From NCBI GenBank assembly GCA_030053995.1, contig JASGCP010000005.1, positions 1 through 45,316 of the forward strand: DNA of 45,316 nucleotides, written 5' to 3'. The DNA comes from Phycisphaerales bacterium. Lineage in GTDB: Bacteria; Bacteroidota; Bacteroidia; Chitinophagales; Chitinophagaceae. The notes beneath the pieces were generated by a model. It saw nothing but the letters and a program-made list of their open reading frames with translations, did not search any database and was not told the DNA's origin. Both the position numbers and the translations under genes were made by a program. Positions 1 to 9,604 of this stretch are shown piece by piece (position 1 is the stretch's first letter; every line of letters begins with the position of its first letter).

Positions 1-54
1 TTCCTTTTTTTTTTGTAACTTTGCATGCTTTCTCACACGAAACTTAGTAATGCC
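1..54 (+). repeat. Left terminal copy of promoter/leader repeat
   Basis: These 54 bases recur as the reverse complement at 45262-45314. The only difference seen is the length of the T run (10 here, 9 there). The unit holds a T tract, a Bacteroidota -7 element (TAACTTTG, 16-23), a leader of about 25 nt and ATGCC. At the right end this is the promoter and start of a lipoprotein gene. Here the reading frame stops after five codons (MPFND), so the unit drives no recognisable gene. Both copies lie at the ends of the sequence, which suggests further copies elsewhere in the genome where the assembly broke. Confidence 0.9.
16..23 (+). promoter_or_regulatory. Bacteroidota -7 promoter element (left repeat)
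   Basis: TAACTTTG fits the TAnnTTTG -7 consensus and is followed by C, as is common. A run of ten T precedes it. It points rightwards, into the dispersed repeat and towards sdhC, about 460 bases away. Confidence 0.6.
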
Positions 55-57
55 GTT

Positions 58-266
58 TAATGATTAATTGGGTGTGGTTTATTAATAATTTTACTATTGT
101 GCTACCACTCGCTTTTCTTGATATATTTACCACCACCCATTTTCGATGGGAACTTCTGCTCGCCTTGTTTTGCAACGCACTTCCTCTGAGGGCGTTCGGC
201 TATAGGCGAAAGGGGTAATCAATATGAAATTGAGCTTTTTTACCCACTCATTTCGTCATAGAGCCA
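58..266 (+). repeat. Dispersed non-coding repeat, copy A
   Basis: About 210 bases that align by eye over their whole length, at roughly 80% identity, with 39964-40181 in the same orientation. The best conserved blocks are the first ~45 bases, the segment around TTTCGATGGG, a CCTCTGAGGG block, GGTAATCAATAT and TTTCGTCATAG. The copies differ by single-base indels and neither keeps a conserved reading frame, so it is not a gene remnant under coding constraint. A small hairpin (CCCAT-TTTCG-ATGGG, 137-151) is kept in both. The rest of the gap, 267-481, shows no gene; a short echo of the repeat end (CATAGAGCCA) occurs again near 365-374. Confidence 0.8.
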
Positions 267-441
267 ATTTTTTACTCAAAATTGCTCCTTTTCAACTACT
301 AAATTATATCTTAACTACCTGTCCGAAAAATGCACCCCACCATAATTTTACAAACTCTTTACATCATAGAGCCATCTAAAACACACTATCCCTAAACCCC
401 TGACACAACAAATAGCACCCTAAAAATTAAGTTTTTTTTGT

Positions 442-449
442 TATCTTGC
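442..449 (+). promoter_or_regulatory. Possible sdh operon promoter
   Basis: TATCTTGC follows a run of eight T and a G, 33 bases before the sdhC ATG. It resembles the TAnnTTTG element but is one T short, so the assignment is tentative. No better match lies in the 200 bases before sdhC. Confidence 0.35.
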
Positions 450-481
450 GACAAATTATTTTCTAAAAAACAGCATTGTTT

Positions 482-1204
482 ATGTCCTTCCTCAAACAGC
501 TCTTTATATCTTCAATAGGCAAAAAGTTAGTAATGGCTTTGACCGGCTTATTCTTGATTGGCTTCTTGATTATTCATGTTTCATTAAACGCTTGTGTATT
601 TGCAACACTGATATGGCAGGACGATCGAGGCGAGATGTTTAATAAAGCAGCGGCATTTATGGGTAGCAATGTGGTTCCAAGAATTTTAGAAATTGGGCTA
701 TTTTTAGGGCTTTTAGCACATATTGTACAAGGTTTAATGCTTACATTTGAAAATAGATCCAAGCGAACTATAGGTTATAAAGTCCCCTACACAAAAGGTA
801 GCAAATGGTATAGTCGTAGCATGGGTTTATTAGGCACCTTACTACTATTGTTTCTCATTTTACATCTTTATAATTTTTGGATTCCTTCTCGATTGGGGGG
901 TAAAGTTGGCGATATTCACCACCTCCAAGAAGTAATCTATAATGGTCGCTCTTATCATAATCTTTTCATAGAAATGCAAATAGTTTTTCAATCAGGTTTG
1001 ATTGTTGTAATTTATGTTTTGGGTTGTATTGCTTTAGCCTACCACTTGTTACACGGCTTTTTAAGTGCATTCAAAACAATGGGTGTTTTAAACAAAAACT
1101 ACCTTGCCTTGATTCATTGTTTGGGTCTAATGTTTTCAATCATCGTGCCTTTAGTTTTTGCACTCATGCCTATTAGTTTTTACTTTGGTTGGGTACATGG
1201 CTAA
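482..1204 (+). CDS. sdhC: Succinate dehydrogenase cytochrome b subunit
   Basis: Membrane anchor of succinate dehydrogenase/fumarate reductase (complex II). It binds haem b and passes electrons between SdhB and quinone in the inner membrane. The 240-residue protein has about five hydrophobic segments, with histidines in or near them (for example in LIIHVS, GLLAHIVQG, LILHLYN and YHLLHGF) that suit haem ligation. This is the single-polypeptide anchor found in Bacteroidota, not the SdhC/SdhD pair. The frame is open from a TTG at 476, but the ATG at 482 (MSFLKQLF) is the likelier start. It leads the sdhCAB operon; sdhA begins 51 bases downstream. Confidence 0.93.
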   Translation: MSFLKQLFISSIGKKLVMALTGLFLIGFLIIHVSLNACVFATLIWQDDRGEMFNKAAAFMGSNVVPRILEIGLFLGLLAHIVQGLMLTFENRSKRTIGYKVPYTKGSKWYSRSMGLLGTLLLLFLILHLYNFWIPSRLGGKVGDIHHLQEVIYNGRSYHNLFIEMQIVFQSGLIVVIYVLGCIALAYHLLHGFLSAFKTMGVLNKNYLALIHCLGLMFSIIVPLVFALMPISFYFGWVHG

Positions 1205-1255
1205 TACAACTTTAATGATCTATAAAGAAAATTTTACAAACAGAAAAATTACACT

Positions 1256-3232
1256 ATGATATTAGAATCAAAAATCCCAGAAGGCAGTATAGAAAGTAAG
1301 TGGACACAGTACAAAGGTCATTGCAAATTAGTCAATCCCCCTAATAAAAGGAAAATGACTATTTTAGTAATTGGTACTGGTTTAGCCGGTGCTTCAGCTG
1401 CAGCAACTTTGGGTGAATTAGGGTACAAAGTAAAAGCATTTTGTTTTCAAGATTCACCTCGTCGAGCACACTCTATTGCTGCTCAAGGTGGTATTAATGC
1501 GGCAAAAAACTACCCTAATGACGGCGATTCAGTATTTAGATTATTCTATGATACCATTAAAGGGGGCGATTACCGCTCACGCGAAGCAAATGTTCATCGA
1601 TTGGCAGAAGTGAGCTCTAATATCATTGACCAATGTGTAGCCCAAGGCGTGCCCTTTGCTAGAGAATATAGTGGCTTGCTGAGCAATCGTTCTTTTGGCG
1701 GAACACAGGTTCAAAGAACTTTTTACGCGGCAGGACAAACCGGTCAGCAATTATTAATAGGTGCTTACCAAGCCTTAGAACGACAAATAGCAATTGGCAA
1801 TGTTACCATGTATAATCGTCATGAAATGTTAGATGTTGTTGTAAAAGATGGAAAAGCAGTAGGTATTATCGTTAGAAACTTGCTTGACGGAAAGATTGAG
1901 CGATTCGCAGGAACAGCTGTTTTGCTTTGTTCAGGCGGTTACGGTAATGTATTCTATTTATCCACCAATGCGATGGGTGCTAATGCCACAGCTGCATGGA
2001 AAGCTCATAATAAAGGTGCTTTATTTGCTAATCCTTGTTTTACACAAATTCATCCTACTTGTATTCCAGTATCCGGGGAATATCAAAGTAAATTAACCCT
2101 AATGTCTGAAAGTTTAAGAAATGACGGCAGAATATGGGTACCTAAGAAAAAAGGAGATGAACGCCATCCAGCTGATATCCCTGAAGACGAACGCGATTAT
2201 TACCTCGAAAGAAAATACCCCGCCTTTGGTAATTTGGTACCACGAGACGTAGCATCTCGTGCCGCTAAAGAACAATGTGATACAGGATTGGGTGTTGGTA
2301 CATCTAAAAAAGCTGTTTACTTAGATTTTGGTAGTGCGATTGAACGCTACGGTAAGGAAAAAGCACATATTCAAGATATACACAATCCTTCAATTGATAA
2401 AATTAAAGAACTCGGTCGGATTGTACTTAGTGAAAAGTACGGCAATCTTTTTGATATGTACATGAAAATAACAGGCGAAAATCCTTATTTACAACCAATG
2501 CGTATTTATCCAGCAGTCCATTATACAATGGGGGGACTGTGGGTGGACTATGAACTACAATCAACCGTTAAAGGATTATATGTTTTAGGGGAAGCAAACT
2601 TCAGCGACCACGGGGCTAATCGTTTAGGTGCTAGTTCATTGATGCAGGGTTTAGCAGACGGCTATTTTGTAATACCTTACACACTGGGTAATAATTTAGC
2701 ACAAGAAATATACAACAAACCTATATCAACCGACGACCCAATTTTTGATATTTCTGAAAAAGCTGTTCGAACACAGATAGAAAAACTGATGAATATTAAA
2801 GGTAAAACCAGTGCTGATACCTTCCATAAAAGATTAGGAAAAATTATGTGGGATAAATGTGGGATGGCTAGAAATGAGAAAAATCTAAAAGAAGCTATCA
2901 TAGAAATACAAGCCCTGAAGAAAGAATTTTGGCAGGATTTAAAAATACCAGGTAGTCAAAATGAATTTAACCCCGAACTAGAAAAAGCCGGAAGAATAGC
3001 CGACTTCATTGAACTAGGTGAACTCATGTGCATCGATGCCTTGCATAGAAATGAAAGTTGTGGCGGACATTTTAGAGAAGAATACCAAACCCCAGAAGGT
3101 GAGGCTTTAAGACAAGACGAACAATTTTCTTATGTGGCTGCTTGGCATAGAAAAGCAGAGCATGAGTGGGAACTGTTTAAAGAACCCTTAGTTTTTGATT
3201 CCATTAAATTAGCACAAAGAAATTATAAATAA
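1256..3232 (+). CDS. sdhA: Succinate dehydrogenase flavoprotein subunit
   Basis: Catalytic subunit that oxidises succinate to fumarate, or the reverse, using covalent FAD, on the cytoplasmic face. The 658 residues include the dinucleotide-binding [17 protein letters not shown] near residue 40, the [11 protein letters not shown] segment whose His carries FAD, the active-site region [14 protein letters not shown], and the conserved [18 protein letters not shown]. The C-terminal helical region contains [13 protein letters not shown]. Length and motifs are normal for the Bacteroidota group. It lies between sdhC and sdhB in one operon (21-base gap to sdhB). Confidence 0.96.
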   Translation: MILESKIPEGSIESKWTQYKGHCKLVNPPNKRKMTILVIGTGLAGASAAATLGELGYKVKAFCFQDSPRRAHSIAAQGGINAAKNYPNDGDSVFRLFYDTIKGGDYRSREANVHRLAEVSSNIIDQCVAQGVPFAREYSGLLSNRSFGGTQVQRTFYAAGQTGQQLLIGAYQALERQIAIGNVTMYNRHEMLDVVVKDGKAVGIIVRNLLDGKIERFAGTAVLLCSGGYGNVFYLSTNAMGANATAAWKAHNKGALFANPCFTQIHPTCIPVSGEYQSKLTLMSESLRNDGRIWVPKKKGDERHPADIPEDERDYYLERKYPAFGNLVPRDVASRAAKEQCDTGLGVGTSKKAVYLDFGSAIERYGKEKAHIQDIHNPSIDKIKELGRIVLSEKYGNLFDMYMKITGENPYLQPMRIYPAVHYTMGGLWVDYELQSTVKGLYVLGEANFSDHGANRLGASSLMQGLADGYFVIPYTLGNNLAQEIYNKPISTDDPIFDISEKAVRTQIEKLMNIKGKTSADTFHKRLGKIMWDKCGMARNEKNLKEAIIEIQALKKEFWQDLKIPGSQNEFNPELEKAGRIADFIELGELMCIDALHRNESCGGHFREEYQTPEGEALRQDEQFSYVAAWHRKAEHEWELFKEPLVFDSIKLAQRNYK

Positions 3233-3253
3233 ACTATCCCTAAATATTATTTT

Positions 3254-4021
3254 ATGCAACACTATAAAATGAATTTAACTATTCAAGTATGGCGACAAAA
3301 AAACGCACTTGAAAAAGGACAATTCGAATCGTATCAGGTAAAGGATATATCTTCTGAAATGAGTTTTTTAGAAATGTTCGATGTATTAAATGAGCAATTA
3401 TTACAAGAGGGAAAAGACCCAGTAGCATTTGATCATGATTGTAGAGAGGGTATTTGTGGTATGTGTTCTATGTATATCAACGGCAAACCACACGGACCTT
3501 GGCAAGCAAACACAACTTGTCAACTACACATGCGTGCTTTTAAAGATGGCGATACAATTGTGGTAGAGCCTTGGCGTGCTCAAGCATTCCCTGTTATAAA
3601 AGATTTAGTCGTTGATAGAAGTGCTTTTGACAGAATTATTCAAGCCGGTGGCTATGTTAGTGTTGGAACATCCGGTAATACCATTGACGCCAATGTTATC
3701 CCTATTGAAAAGCAAAAAGCGGATATGGCATTTGCTGCTGCTATGTGTATTGGTTGCGGTGCCTGTGTCGCAGCTTGTAAAAATAGCTCAGCGATGCTTT
3801 TTTTATCGGCAAAAGTTTCACATTTGTCCTTATTACCACAAGGGCAACCTGAAAGAAAAATAAGAGTGTTAAATATGCTTAATAAAATGGACGAAGAAGG
3901 TTTTGGTGCTTGTACCAATACTAATGCTTGTGAAGCCACTTGTCCTAAAGAAATTTCTGTTACTAATATTGCTAGGCTTAATTTAGAATATCTAAATGCT
4001 AGTTTGTCCAAACAAGATTAA
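3254..4021 (+). CDS. sdhB: Succinate dehydrogenase iron-sulfur subunit
   Basis: Electron-transfer subunit of complex II. The three cluster sites are visible: the 2Fe-2S ferredoxin site [19 protein letters not shown], the ferredoxin-type [12 protein letters not shown] and a third [14 protein letters not shown]. Length (255 residues) is typical. The ATG at 3254 is open, but a second ATG at 3269 ([12 protein letters not shown]) matches the usual SdhB start better. The last base of its TAA stop is the A of an ATG at 4021 that stops at once; the next gene starts at TTG 4034, so transcription is very probably shared. Confidence 0.96.
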   Translation: MQHYKMNLTIQVWRQKNALEKGQFESYQVKDISSEMSFLEMFDVLNEQLLQEGKDPVAFDHDCREGICGMCSMYINGKPHGPWQANTTCQLHMRAFKDGDTIVVEPWRAQAFPVIKDLVVDRSAFDRIIQAGGYVSVGTSGNTIDANVIPIEKQKADMAFAAAMCIGCGACVAACKNSSAMLFLSAKVSHLSLLPQGQPERKIRVLNMLNKMDEEGFGACTNTNACEATCPKEISVTNIARLNLEYLNASLSKQD

Positions 4022-4033
4022 TGTTTTAATACC

Positions 4034-5359
4034 TTGAGTATAAAGAAGCCATTGTCATTTATTCATTCCCCCTATTTATTGTATGCAGACAATAAAGGGC
4101 AAATTTTTGAAGATGATAGTCTATATGCTGTGGGTAGATTAGTCTATGATGCTGTCCCCATTCCATTAGAAGACTGGATTGAATTACCCGATGGTGGTAA
4201 TCTTTATGAGTTACCACAAAGACAAGCCATTGGTATTGATGTCAAAACTGGGGAAATGCGATTGTGCACCAAGGGCGTTGCCGTAGCGGCTTTTATTCCA
4301 CCGGCACATACCGGATTATACCTCGCAGCTTATGAAACGGCTAACAATGCACCAACCCTTCCTCTATTTGCTTATACCGCAGTTGGCTGGTACCAAAATA
4401 AATTCTATGTACCGGCTGTAAGAATTGAAAAAGACATCAGACAAGAATCATCTGGCTATTCAAAATCGGCCATTGCATTAGGTAGTAAACAACTATTAAA
4501 AAATTATCCTAAAAATAGACTTGTACAACATTTAATGGATAATTGTTGCAACACCTATCACTGCCCTGCTGCCCGCAATTTATCACTGGGACGATGGGAA
4601 TGCCCTATTCCAACATCACCCGCTTGCAATGCTAATTGCATCGGATGTATATCGTTTCAACCCGCTACAGAGACCATTGTTTCTACACAAGATCGGCTAA
4701 CTTTTAAACCAACGGTAGCAGAAATTGTAGAATTTACCGTACCACACTTACTATCAGCACCTTATCCTATTATCAGTTTTGGACAAGGGTGCGAAGGCGA
4801 ACCACTCTTAATGTGGGAAACCATAAGAGATGCCATTATTGAGATTAGAAAGCACACCGATAAAGGAACAATTAATATCAATACAAATGGCTCTAAACCA
4901 AATGCCATAGAAGCACTCTGCAAAGCAGGACTCAATAGTGCACGCATTAGCACAAACTCTTTACAACCAAGCATCTACGAAGCTTATTACCGACCTAATA
5001 ATTACCAATTTAATGACATTGTTGAAAGTTTAAAAATTCTCCACCAATACAAGCGTTGGTCAAGTATCAACTATTTTGTATTTCCAGGATTAACCGACAG
5101 TGAACAAGAATATCAAGCACTCAGAAAATGTATAAAAGGCACTCATCTTAAAATGATACAGTGGCGCAATTTTAATATTGACCCTGATTGGTATTTGAGT
5201 AAACTACCGATCAACCACGAACAAATCTATCTTGGTATGAAACAGCTTTTTAATCTACTCAATAATGAATTCCCAAAATTACGATTCGGATATTTTAATC
5301 CACCAATCGAAAGAATAATGGGTAATTTCGAAAAAGATTTTGCTAGAATAGAAGAATGA
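4034..5359 (+). CDS. Radical SAM protein of unknown function
   Basis: A 441-residue radical SAM enzyme. The 4Fe-4S/SAM motif is CNANCIGC (CxxxCxxC) near residue 200. It is preceded by a second Cys-rich stretch (DNCCNTYHCPAARN and GRWECP) that could hold another cluster. Later conserved pieces include SFGQGCEGEPLL, NINTNGSKPNAIEALCKAGL and MIQWRNFNIDPDWY, which mark a widespread but functionally unassigned radical SAM family. The start is a TTG at 4034: the only nearby ATG (4021) is followed by a stop. It lies 12 bases after sdhB, and its TGA overlaps the ATG of the next gene, so it is probably expressed with sdh. The substrate is unknown. Confidence 0.85.
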   Translation: MSIKKPLSFIHSPYLLYADNKGQIFEDDSLYAVGRLVYDAVPIPLEDWIELPDGGNLYELPQRQAIGIDVKTGEMRLCTKGVAVAAFIPPAHTGLYLAAYETANNAPTLPLFAYTAVGWYQNKFYVPAVRIEKDIRQESSGYSKSAIALGSKQLLKNYPKNRLVQHLMDNCCNTYHCPAARNLSLGRWECPIPTSPACNANCIGCISFQPATETIVSTQDRLTFKPTVAEIVEFTVPHLLSAPYPIISFGQGCEGEPLLMWETIRDAIIEIRKHTDKGTININTNGSKPNAIEALCKAGLNSARISTNSLQPSIYEAYYRPNNYQFNDIVESLKILHQYKRWSSINYFVFPGLTDSEQEYQALRKCIKGTHLKMIQWRNFNIDPDWYLSKLPINHEQIYLGMKQLFNLLNNEFPKLRFGYFNPPIERIMGNFEKDFARIEE

Positions 5360-6066
5360 TGAGCATGAAAAAATTACTGTTTATAGTTTTTATACTATTA
5401 AGCAATGAACTCCTATCACAAACCTATATCGATCAATTTCTATCGATCAAAGTAGACTCTACCCTCTTGAAATTATATCAAGAAAAAAAAGAAATAGAAG
5501 AACGACAAGAAAAAATAAGGCACGAAGATTCACTGATATTAAATGACTCAAACTATTTCAAAAATATCTTAGCCGATTTGCATCGTAACTGCCAATTAGA
5601 ATTTCCTAAAATTGCTTTTTCACTAGCTTTGATTGAAAGTGGCTTGTATTCTAAAAAAGGATACAGAGGTATGAACAAACTATACCATTCCCTCTATTCT
5701 ATACATGATGTCAATTGCCTACATACCCATCGTGGTAGAAATCATGATTCGTGTGTCTTAATAAAATGTAATACCCTGATGGAGTCTATAATGAATTACT
5801 GCCATTGGGAACATAGCAATGTAACCTCTTTTAATAATATGATTCGCTATTATCAAAAACATTCCAAAAGAGAATTTAGACAAGCAATAGATAAAAATAC
5901 AGCATGGGATCTTTACTATCGTGAATACCGTTATAACAAAAAATGGCCTACCACAAGAATTAGAAATAATAATGATTATATTCGATTTCTAAGTTTTATT
6001 TTTTTAGGGCACCACAACAAAAAGGATATAAAAGAATATCGGGACGCACTCAGAAGAGGACTGTAA
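5356..6066 (+). CDS. Secreted protein, possibly glucosaminidase-like
   Basis: A 236-residue protein with a signal peptide (MKKLLFIVFILLSNELLSQ), then a charged coiled-coil-like stretch (LYQEKKEIEERQEKIRHED) and a basic C-terminal half. The segment KIAFSLALIESGLYSKK resembles the helix with the catalytic Glu of FlgJ-type N-acetylglucosaminidases (A-x-ESG), followed by a plausible later region, but the match is too short to be sure. Its ATG overlaps the TGA of the radical SAM gene (ATGA), indicating translational coupling; ATGs at 5359 and 5365 are alternative starts, the last giving the cleanest signal peptide. It is the last gene of the sdh run and converges with mnmA. Confidence 0.5.
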   Translation: MMSMKKLLFIVFILLSNELLSQTYIDQFLSIKVDSTLLKLYQEKKEIEERQEKIRHEDSLILNDSNYFKNILADLHRNCQLEFPKIAFSLALIESGLYSKKGYRGMNKLYHSLYSIHDVNCLHTHRGRNHDSCVLIKCNTLMESIMNYCHWEHSNVTSFNNMIRYYQKHSKREFRQAIDKNTAWDLYYREYRYNKKWPTTRIRNNNDYIRFLSFIFLGHHNKKDIKEYRDALRRGL

Positions 6067-6096
6067 AATACTGTCGTTATTATAAAATTGTGGCTA

Positions 6097-7203
6097 TTAA
6101 TTTAAAAACGATGTAGCTATAACTCCGCCGGCAACAATCATATTATCCTGATAAAAAACGGCACTTTGTCCCTTTGCAATTGATTTAACTGGACTATGAA
6201 ATTGCACTTCTACATCAGTCCCAACAGATTGTACCGTACTCATGCTTCCGACATCCTTGTACCTAATTTTAGATACCAAGGTTAAAGGAGAAAGAGGCGG
6301 ATATTCATACATCATCCAATTCAATTTTGACACAATCATTTTTTGTTGTAATAGATCATCTTCATCACCAAGTACAACGACATTCGTCTCTGCATTGATA
6401 GCGACCACAAATTTAGGTTTCCCAAAAGCAACCTGTAATCCTTTTCTTTGTCCAATTGTATAAAAAGGGTAACCTTGGTGTTTACCGATTACCTTTCCAT
6501 TCGTATCCACAAAATAACCATTTTGTAATTTGTTCTCTATATCAGGGACTTGGTTTTTCAAAAAAGCGTGATAATTATTATCAGGTATAAAGCATATTTC
6601 ATAGCTTTCACTTTTTTTAGCTAGTTTTTCATATCCTAGCTGAAGAGCTATATCGCGTATTTCAGTTTTGCGATATTGCCCTAATGGCATAATGGTTCTC
6701 TTGAGCAATTCTTGATCCAAACCCCAAAGTACATAACTTTGATCTTTTAAATAGTCAATACCTTTAGCAATTGTCATTCGTTTATTTGCTAACAACAATA
6801 CTTGTGCATAATGTCCAGTTGCTATAAAATCACAATGAAGTATATTTGCCCTTTTAAAAAGTGCACGCCATTTAATATGCGTATTACACATAACACAGGG
6901 GTTCGGCGTTCGTCCAGCCATATACTCATCAACAAAATTAGATATAACATGACTATTAAACTCCTCTCGTATATCTAAAATATAGTGTGGAAATCCAAAG
7001 TCAACAGCGACCTGTCGTGCATCATTAAAGCTATCCAAATTACAACAGCCTGTTTCTTTACCTTGAACGCGACTCGTTGCATAATCCCAAGTTTTCATGG
7101 TAATACCCACAACTTCATAACCTTGTTGATGCAACATAATAGCCGTAATCGTACTATCTATTCCGCCACTCATAGCCACAAGTACTTTACCTAATTTACT
7201 CAT
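6097..7203 (-). CDS. mnmA: tRNA-specific 2-thiouridylase
   Basis: Makes the 2-thio group of wobble uridine in tRNA-Lys, -Glu and -Gln, using ATP and a relayed persulfide. The 368 residues show the N-type ATP pyrophosphatase P-loop (SGGIDST, near residue 13), the first catalytic cysteine region (NPCVMCNTHIKW), the second (ESYEICFIPD), and the C-terminal barrel with YTIGQRKGL. Length is standard. The gene is convergent with the sdh run and lies 39 bases downstream of the heptose kinase gene on the same strand, so the two may be co-transcribed. Confidence 0.96.
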   Translation of the reverse strand: MSKLGKVLVAMSGGIDSTITAIMLHQQGYEVVGITMKTWDYATSRVQGKETGCCNLDSFNDARQVAVDFGFPHYILDIREEFNSHVISNFVDEYMAGRTPNPCVMCNTHIKWRALFKRANILHCDFIATGHYAQVLLLANKRMTIAKGIDYLKDQSYVLWGLDQELLKRTIMPLGQYRKTEIRDIALQLGYEKLAKKSESYEICFIPDNNYHAFLKNQVPDIENKLQNGYFVDTNGKVIGKHQGYPFYTIGQRKGLQVAFGKPKFVVAINAETNVVVLGDEDDLLQQKMIVSKLNWMMYEYPPLSPLTLVSKIRYKDVGSMSTVQSVGTDVEVQFHSPVKSIAKGQSAVFYQDNMIVAGGVIATSFLN

Positions 7204-7242
7204 ACGATGATCAGATTATGGATATGATACTACCAACAAATA

Positions 7243-8250
7243 TCAACAATCACCTAAATTATTACCGAGGTATTTTATTACTTCAGATAGCAATTTATTT
7301 TTATCAATAGCCCTAGTCCCAATCTCTTCACAAACAATTCCACCGGCAATATTTGCTAACTCCGAAGCTAATTGAATATTTTTAGTAACTGCGTAAACTA
7401 CTGAAGCAACAGCTATCACGGTATCCCCAGCACCACTAACATCTGCTATATTGCGGACATGTGCGGGGATAATTTTTGCACAATTATTAGTAGCAAAAAA
7501 AACACCATGCTCAGATAAGGTAACCAAAGACATGTGATTTTTAATTCTATCAACAAGGGCAAGATGTAACTCATTTAAAGAATCGACATCGATAGAATAA
7601 ACAGATGGTTTATTAAATGCTTCCAATATTTCTTTAAAATTAGGTTTAAATATCGTTGCCCCAATGTATTCAAAAAAATTGTTTTTCTTAGGATCGACGG
7701 CAACAATCATATTAGCGACTTGTGCTTCTTTCATAATCGCCCTGATAAAAGACTTAGTCAAAACCCCCTTATTGTAATCTTCCAATATCAAAACATCGGG
7801 CTTGTGTAATTTCATACACAACAGACATTTTTCTAAAAGTTGTGCTTCAATAAGGGGGTCGATATACTTTGTTGTCTCAGCGTCGATTCTCAACAATTGC
7901 TGCGATTTAGCTATCAATCTTGTTTTAGCAGTTGTTGGTCTGGTCTTGTCCTGAACACAATATTCAACATTAATATGAGCATTTTTAAAAAGAGACAGTA
8001 ACAAAGTAGCCTGATCATCTTCCCCTAAAACAGATGCCACAAATGTTTGGGTGCCTATCGAACTAAGATTACAAGCTACATTACCGGCTCCGCCAATTCG
8101 AGTCTCTTTATTATTTAAAGAGTAAATAGGTACTGGAGCCTCAGGTGATATGCGTTCAACCGATCCAAACAAATATTCATCAAGCATCACATCACCTACT
8201 ACCAACACCTTAATATTAGATACTAAATTAAACAAGCTAGTGACTTCCAT
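7243..8250 (-). CDS. rfaE1: D-glycero-beta-D-manno-heptose-7-phosphate kinase
   Basis: PfkB/ribokinase-fold sugar kinase that phosphorylates heptose 7-phosphate at C1, in the route to ADP-heptose for lipopolysaccharide core. The 335 residues carry the RfaE domain-I start (VVGDVMLDEYLFGSVERISPEAP), the substrate-binding GGAGNVACNL and the anion-hole/catalytic GAGDTV. The second, nucleotidyltransferase domain of fused HldE proteins is absent, so this is the kinase-only form; the partner cytidylyltransferase-like enzyme is not in this window. The family could also cover related sugar kinases, but the N-terminal motif favours RfaE. Confidence 0.9.
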   Translation of the reverse strand: MEVTSLFNLVSNIKVLVVGDVMLDEYLFGSVERISPEAPVPIYSLNNKETRIGGAGNVACNLSSIGTQTFVASVLGEDDQATLLLSLFKNAHINVEYCVQDKTRPTTAKTRLIAKSQQLLRIDAETTKYIDPLIEAQLLEKCLLCMKLHKPDVLILEDYNKGVLTKSFIRAIMKEAQVANMIVAVDPKKNNFFEYIGATIFKPNFKEILEAFNKPSVYSIDVDSLNELHLALVDRIKNHMSLVTLSEHGVFFATNNCAKIIPAHVRNIADVSGAGDTVIAVASVVYAVTKNIQLASELANIAGGIVCEEIGTRAIDKNKLLSEVIKYLGNNLGDC

Positions 8251-8293
8251 AAATTATGAGATATTCATATAAAGAGAATGTACATGCTCAGAA

Positions 8294-9361
8294 CTAAAAG
8301 CTCATTAATGAAATTTTACTACTAATTTCTACTGTTATTGTTTTAAGATTAGACAAATTGTTTTTCTTAGCATAGGTAACCGTTAAAGTGCGTATATTTT
8401 GTGCATATAAGCTTCTCAACAATTCATCAATAACATCAAGTGTATTGGTATGCATATGATTAACATCTACAATAAAGTCACCTTTCCTTATACCTTTTTT
8501 ATAGAGCAATCCACCCTTATTAATCCCAATAACTTCAAGACCAGTTGTATGTGGCAATTCTTTCAACAAAACACCGAGTACCATAATGTCAGGGAATGCT
8601 TTTTCATGCGTCCACAATAATAAATTCAATTGTTTTTTCAATAAATTGTTATTGCCATGCGAAAGGAGCATGTCTAAAACATATTTATTAGTTTGACTAA
8701 TATTAAAGGGCGGATGCTTTAAGTTATTTAATGGGGTGTCATCAGCCGAGTGCCCCTCTGCATATTGCGATAATGTAACATTCATAGACATGGGTACAAA
8801 GTCTCGTAAAATATCAAGGGATATAACATCACCTACTTTATGTTTGTTAACAATACTATACAATTTATCCGGCGTATTTAAAATTTGGCTATCAGCTTTT
8901 AATATAATATCCCCTACGGCAATACCTGCAAAATCAGCAACGGTATTTTTATAAACTTGAAGAACCTTGAGCCCATTTTTATTGTGCATTTCAGTAGAAA
9001 CGCCTAAAAATAACTTCAAGGGCGGCAGTCCACCTTTTGAATCATAAACTTGTGCATAATGATTGAGCAGAATATCGTCCTCGCCAGAATCCTTCACTAA
9101 GGATAAGCCATAGTTTATCTTTCCATTAAACAAATCCCTCATAAGAAACAATTTAAGCCCTACCCAACTATTGTCAAATTCTTTACCATTGATATATAAA
9201 ATTCTATTTTTAACCATTATAGACAAATCACTATCGCCAACTTGTGAAAAAACGGTATATATATCAGATGGAACTCTATTTTTTGAAACTACCACCTGAC
9301 TGTAAACATTACAGGACAATAAAACTAAGAAAAACATTATCAAAATCAAATTAAAACGCAT
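8294..9361 (-). CDS. Periplasmic or envelope protein with two PDZ domains
   Basis: A 355-residue exported protein. The N-terminus is a hydrophobic signal ending LLSCNVYSQ, where LLSC could be a lipobox. Two PDZ-like domains are visible: one near residues 117-197 (LGVSTEMHNKNGLKVL, VGDIILKADSQILN, ISLDILRD) and one near 262-345 (GVLLKELPHTTGLEVIGINKGG, KGDFIVDVNHMHTN). No protease catalytic domain is present, so it is likely a binding or scaffold protein rather than a DegP/Ctp protease. It sits 43 bases upstream of the heptose kinase gene on the same strand. The specific function is unknown. Confidence 0.7.
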   Translation of the reverse strand: MRFNLILIMFFLVLLSCNVYSQVVVSKNRVPSDIYTVFSQVGDSDLSIMVKNRILYINGKEFDNSWVGLKLFLMRDLFNGKINYGLSLVKDSGEDDILLNHYAQVYDSKGGLPPLKLFLGVSTEMHNKNGLKVLQVYKNTVADFAGIAVGDIILKADSQILNTPDKLYSIVNKHKVGDVISLDILRDFVPMSMNVTLSQYAEGHSADDTPLNNLKHPPFNISQTNKYVLDMLLSHGNNNLLKKQLNLLLWTHEKAFPDIMVLGVLLKELPHTTGLEVIGINKGGLLYKKGIRKGDFIVDVNHMHTNTLDVIDELLRSLYAQNIRTLTVTYAKKNNLSNLKTITVEISSKISLMSF

Positions 9362-9604
9362 CTCAATAAAAATAGATAAAATAATTCGCGAATATACTAA
9401 ATAAAATATGAATTACATGAAACTACTTTATTCAAAACATAGCATTTATATAAATAAACAATTGATTTGCAAAATAATTGACAACCAAAATACAATAGAT
9501 AAATTTAGGTAGCCCGGTGGCATAATTTATACAGCCTACAAAACTATGACCGTCTAGCGATATTTGCAATCTTGATTATATACGAAGCCCCACACAATTT
9601 GGTA

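Noticed and set aside
9481-9545. Possible small RNA in the PDZ-recG gap (GTAG/CTAC hairpin behind a TAAATTTA element)
   Set aside because: The stem is only four pairs and the promoter match is imperfect; no known RNA family was recognised.
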